Source: Paludibacteraceae bacterium (GTDB taxonomy: Bacteria > Bacteroidota > Bacteroidia > Bacteroidales > Paludibacteraceae). From it: a DNA stretch of 33,114 nt. Location: contig JAFUUZ010000047.1 in the NCBI GenBank assembly GCA_017471285.1, positions 1 to 33,114 of the forward strand, in the 5' to 3' direction. The notes beneath the pieces were generated by a model. It was not told the origin of the DNA. It worked only from the letters and a program-made list of their open reading frames with translations, and made no database searches. The position numbers and the translations under genes are program-made. Below are positions 30,379 through 33,114 of this stretch, piece after piece (within the stretch, counting starts at the first letter, position 1; each line of letters starts with the position of its first letter).

Positions 30379-32780
30379 GAAAATTACTATTGGTTGATGC
30401 ATATGCCATGATTTTCCGGGCATATTATGCGTTTATCCGCGCCCCGCGTATGAATAGCAAAGGGGAGAACACCTCTGCTATCTTCGGTTTTGCCGTTACC
30501 TTGGAAGACCTGTTGAAGAAGATCAATCCCACCCATGTGGGAGTGGCTTTTGACCCTGCCGGTGGCACTTTCCGTCACGAAGCATACGAGCAATACAAGG
30601 CGCAGCGTCCGGAGACTCCGGAGGATATTAAGAAAGCGGTGCCGGTAATCAAGCAGCTTCTGGAGGCGATGAACATACCGGTTCTTGAGGTACCCGGTTT
30701 TGAGGCGGATGACGTGATCGGCACGCTGTCCAAGAGAGGCGAGGAGGCAGGTTTTGAGGTCTATATGGCTACTCCGGACAAGGACTACGGCCAGCTGGTG
30801 ACCGACCATGTGTTCATGTACCGTCCGCGGCATACCGGCGGTTTTGAGTTGATGGGCCCCAAAGAGGTATGCGACAAATACGGACTGCAGCACCAAGACC
30901 AAGTGATCGATCTGCTGGGGCTGATGGGAGATGCCAGCGACAATATACCCGGGTGCAAGGGAGTAGGAGAGAAGACGGCTGTGGCTTTGCTGCAGCAGTT
31001 CGGGTCTATTGACAACATGCTGGCTCATACAGACCAGATCAAAGGCGCCCTCCGCACCAAAGTGGAGAGCCAGACGGAAGAGATCAAGTTCTCCCGTTTT
31101 CTGGCTACTATCCGCACGGATGTACCCATTGCGCTGGACGAAGCGCTTCTGGCGAAGAAAGAGCCGGATACAGAAGCACTGGCGTCGCTCTATCGCGAAC
31201 TGGAGTTCAACTCCCTCTTACGCAAACTCGGCACCTCCGGCTCTACTAGTCCTACTAGTCCTTCTAGTTCTACTAGTTCTACTAGTTCGACTAGTTCCCC
31301 TATTTCCCCCGCTAAGCCTGCCAAGGCTCCCAAACCCGCCGACCCGAACCAGTTGGATCTCTTTGCAGCGGAGGCTTCCCCCGTCACCGGTAACCCGTCA
31401 CCCGTAACCGGTCACCCGTCCCCCGTCACCGGTAACCCGTCACCCGTAACCGATACAATAGAAGCCCGTCTGTGTCAGTATCTGCTCAACCCCGAGGTGG
31501 CATTCAACCCGTATAAAGAGCCGGACTGGGAGGCGTTGAAGGCGGATGCGGATCTATGGAATCTATATAATGAAGTGGAGCTTCCGCTGGTGCCTGTACT
31601 GCGTGAGATGGAGGCCGCCGGAGTGCGAATTGACGTCGCGCAACTGAAGCAGGCGGAGACAACCTTGACAGAAGAACTGAACGGTCTGGAGCAACGGATT
31701 TACGACCTGGCAGGCGAGACATTCAATATCAACAGTCCCAAGCAAGTGGGAGAGTTGCTGTTCGACAAACTCAAACTGGACTCCAAGGCGAAGAAATCCA
31801 AGACAGGACAGTATTCTACTTCGGAAGAAGTGCTGGCAGGACTGAAGGAAAAACATGAGATCGTGTCCCTTATTCTGGAACAGCGCGAGCTGAAGAAACT
31901 GATCTCTACCTATATCGCTGCGCTTCCGGGGTATATTGACCCGAAGGACGGCAAGATCCACACGACCTATAACCAGACAGTGACGGCAACGGGTCGTTTG
32001 AGCAGCAGCAATCCGAACCTGCAGAACCTTCCTATCCGGTCGGAGCGCGGACGGTTTATCCGCGAAGCGGTCATTCCCGACGAGGGCTGTCTGTTCCTGA
32101 GCGCCGACTATAGCCAGATAGAGCTGCGTCTCATGGCGCATTTCAGCCAGGACGAGCATATGTTAGCGGCATTCCGGACGGGGCAGGACATCCATGCCGC
32201 TACGGCTGCGAAGATTTACGGTCTGCCCATCGAGCAGGTCTCCAAGGACCAGCGCCGGAAAGCCAAGACCGCCAATTTCGGTATTATTTACGGTATCTCG
32301 GCTTTTGGCCTGGCGCAGCAGCTGGATTGCAGCCGGTCGGAGGCGAAGCAGTTGATAGACGACTATTTCGCCGCTTTCCCGCGCGTGATCAGTTATATAG
32401 AGAGCCAGAAAGAACTGGCGCGTTCACGCGGCTATGCCGAGACGCTCTTCGGACGCAAACGCTACCTGCCGGACATACATTCCCATAACGCAACCGTCCG
32501 TTCTTTCGCGGAACGGAATGCGGTCAATGCGCCTATACAGGGTACTGCTGCCGACATCATCAAGATGGCAATGGTCTCTATCCACCGGCGGCTGAAAGAA
32601 GAGGGTCTGCAGGCGCAGATGATCATGCAGGTGCATGACGAACTGAATTTCAACGTACCGGAGCCAGAAGTGGACCGCGTGCGCGAGATAGTGGTCTCCG
32701 AGATGCAGAACGCAGTCCATCTGTCCATCCCGTTAATAGCCGAATGCGGCGTAGGAAAGAACTGGCTCGAAGCACACTAA
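30375..32780 (+). CDS. polA: DNA polymerase I lacking most of the 3'-5' exonuclease domain
   Basis: An 801-residue Pol I; family members with all three domains have about 930-950. Residues about 1-285 are the 5' nuclease (VAFDPAGGTFRHE, FEADDVIGTL, TPDKDYGQLV, LMGDASDNIPGCKGVGEKTA). Residues about 289-360 are low complexity: TSP/TSS repeats, Pro/Ala/Lys, the clamp-binding-like QLDLF (326-330) and SPVTGNP repeats. Only about 36 residues then precede LYNEVELPLVPVLREME, the start of the polymerase domain (about 396-801). The DxE and YxxxD-type exonuclease motifs are absent. Polymerase motifs are intact: A DYSQIELRLMAHFS, B RRKAKTANFGIIYGIS, C QVHDELNF. I prefer the ATG at 30375 (MRKLLLVDAYAMIF) over 30360, which lies in a phrase repeat. 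Confidence 0.93.
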   Translation: MRKLLLVDAYAMIFRAYYAFIRAPRMNSKGENTSAIFGFAVTLEDLLKKINPTHVGVAFDPAGGTFRHEAYEQYKAQRPETPEDIKKAVPVIKQLLEAMNIPVLEVPGFEADDVIGTLSKRGEEAGFEVYMATPDKDYGQLVTDHVFMYRPRHTGGFELMGPKEVCDKYGLQHQDQVIDLLGLMGDASDNIPGCKGVGEKTAVALLQQFGSIDNMLAHTDQIKGALRTKVESQTEEIKFSRFLATIRTDVPIALDEALLAKKEPDTEALASLYRELEFNSLLRKLGTSGSTSPTSPSSSTSSTSSTSSPISPAKPAKAPKPADPNQLDLFAAEASPVTGNPSPVTGHPSPVTGNPSPVTDTIEARLCQYLLNPEVAFNPYKEPDWEALKADADLWNLYNEVELPLVPVLREMEAAGVRIDVAQLKQAETTLTEELNGLEQRIYDLAGETFNINSPKQVGELLFDKLKLDSKAKKSKTGQYSTSEEVLAGLKEKHEIVSLILEQRELKKLISTYIAALPGYIDPKDGKIHTTYNQTVTATGRLSSSNPNLQNLPIRSERGRFIREAVIPDEGCLFLSADYSQIELRLMAHFSQDEHMLAAFRTGQDIHAATAAKIYGLPIEQVSKDQRRKAKTANFGIIYGISAFGLAQQLDCSRSEAKQLIDDYFAAFPRVISYIESQKELARSRGYAETLFGRKRYLPDIHSHNATVRSFAERNAVNAPIQGTAADIIKMAMVSIHRRLKEEGLQAQMIMQVHDELNFNVPEPEVDRVREIVVSEMQNAVHLSIPLIAECGVGKNWLEAH
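31242..31297. repeat. 9-bp CTAGT tandem repeat in polA linker
   Basis: Six units of ACTAGTCCT/TCTAGTTCT/ACTAGTTCT/ACTAGTTCG type encode TSP and TSS triplets. Confidence 0.92.
31378..31452. repeat. 21/42-bp tandem repeat in polA linker
   Basis: CCCGTCACCGGTAACCCGTC-type units with a 21-bp period, almost identical at 42 bp (31378-31410 and 31420-31452), encode SPVTGNP, SPVTGHP, SPVTGNP, SPVTDT. Confidence 0.92.
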
Positions 32781-32866
32781 GTCATTTACCATTTAGTCAT
32801 TTACCATTTAGTCATTTACCTTTTAGTCATTTACCATTTAGTCATTTACAATTTGGTCATTTACCA
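32781..32866. repeat. 15-bp tandem repeat after polA
   Basis: GTCATTTACCATTTA is repeated five to six times with single substitutions (CTTTTA, CAATTTG). It begins directly after the polA TAA and is the reverse complement of the phrase in front of polA. Confidence 0.93.
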
Positions 32867-33114
32867 AAACTTCTTTAAACTTTAAACTCCAAAACTTCTT
32901 TCAACTTTAAACTTTAAAACTTCTTTCAACTTTCAACTATCAACTTTCAACTATCAACTTTAAACTCCCATGCTTCTTTCAACTTTCCATACGGCTTCAG
33001 CCGATCGTTCGAGGCTTAGCCGAGATAAGAACTTTCAACTTTCAACTATCAACTATCAACTTTAAACTCCCATGCTTCTTTCAACTTTCCATACGGCTTT
33101 AGCCGATCGTTCGA
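32867..33114. repeat. TCAACTT heptamer tract with a duplicated 62-bp unit; no gene
   Basis: Tandem TCAACTT/TCAACTA/TTAAACT words alternate with CTTCTTTC. A 62-bp unit (32951-33012) recurs at 33053-33114 with one change (C/T at 32998/33100), a 102-bp period. Each unit ends in CGGCT-TC-AGCCG (or TT), which can form a small hairpin, then CGATCG. The window stops inside the array, so its full length is unknown. No coding potential is seen. Confidence 0.9.

Noticed and set aside
32781-33114. CRISPR array
   Set aside because: Units are too short (15 and 7 bp), there are no unique spacers, and no cas genes are nearby.
32951-33114. Ends of an insertion sequence
   Set aside because: Copies are direct, not inverted, and no transposase is present.

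Overview
The window comes from a chromosome of the order Bacteroidales (phylum Bacteroidota). Three things point there: the type IX secretion genes (porQ, sprF/porP and gldK-gldL-gldM-gldN), the Bacteroidota form of fumarate reductase, and promoters of the Bacteroidota type (TTTG, 20 bp, TAnnTTTG). The gene set suggests a fermentative, probably gut-type anaerobe that secretes polysaccharide-degrading enzymes. The genus cannot be fixed from the sequence alone. I see no phage, insertion sequence, CRISPR array or tRNA.

Layout. Positions 1-540 hold no protein gene, but contain two leftward promoters and a hairpin-rich stretch that may be the leader of an rRNA operon lying left of the window. Next come an outer-membrane helix-hairpin-helix protein (-), a flippase-like membrane protein (+) and malQ (+). 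A leftward cluster porQ-cmk-ispH lies back to back with the rightward fumarate reductase operon frdC-frdA-frdB. A leftward block then carries a secreted pectate lyase, a VWA lipoprotein, ybeY and a SpmA/SpmB-type membrane protein. A rightward block starts with a methyltransferase and a cobalamin adenosyltransferase. From 19711 to the end runs one long co-directional array: small acidic protein, sprF, gldK, gldL, gldM, gldN, ftsX, DUF3098, uppP, truB, queA, ung, polA. The last 334 bases are repeats.

How the genes fit together. PorQ, SprF and GldK-N are type IX secretion parts, and the pectate lyase ends in a tail of the kind expected on exported cargo. Fumarate reductase and the cobalamin adenosyltransferase fit succinate/propionate fermentation (inference). 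UppP, FtsX, Cmk, IspH, TruB, QueA, YbeY, Ung and PolA are housekeeping.

The most unusual features are at DNA level. (1) About twenty short, imperfect tandem 'phrase' repeats (words of about 7-17 bp) sit both between genes and inside conserved genes, where they add low-complexity inserts, start codons or even parts of signal peptides. (2) PolA appears to have lost almost all of its 3'-5' exonuclease domain, which is replaced by such repeats around a clamp-binding-like motif. (3) Two separate intergenic regions carry an identical 48-bp module of interleaved divergent promoters, and all four genes they drive appear leaderless or nearly so.
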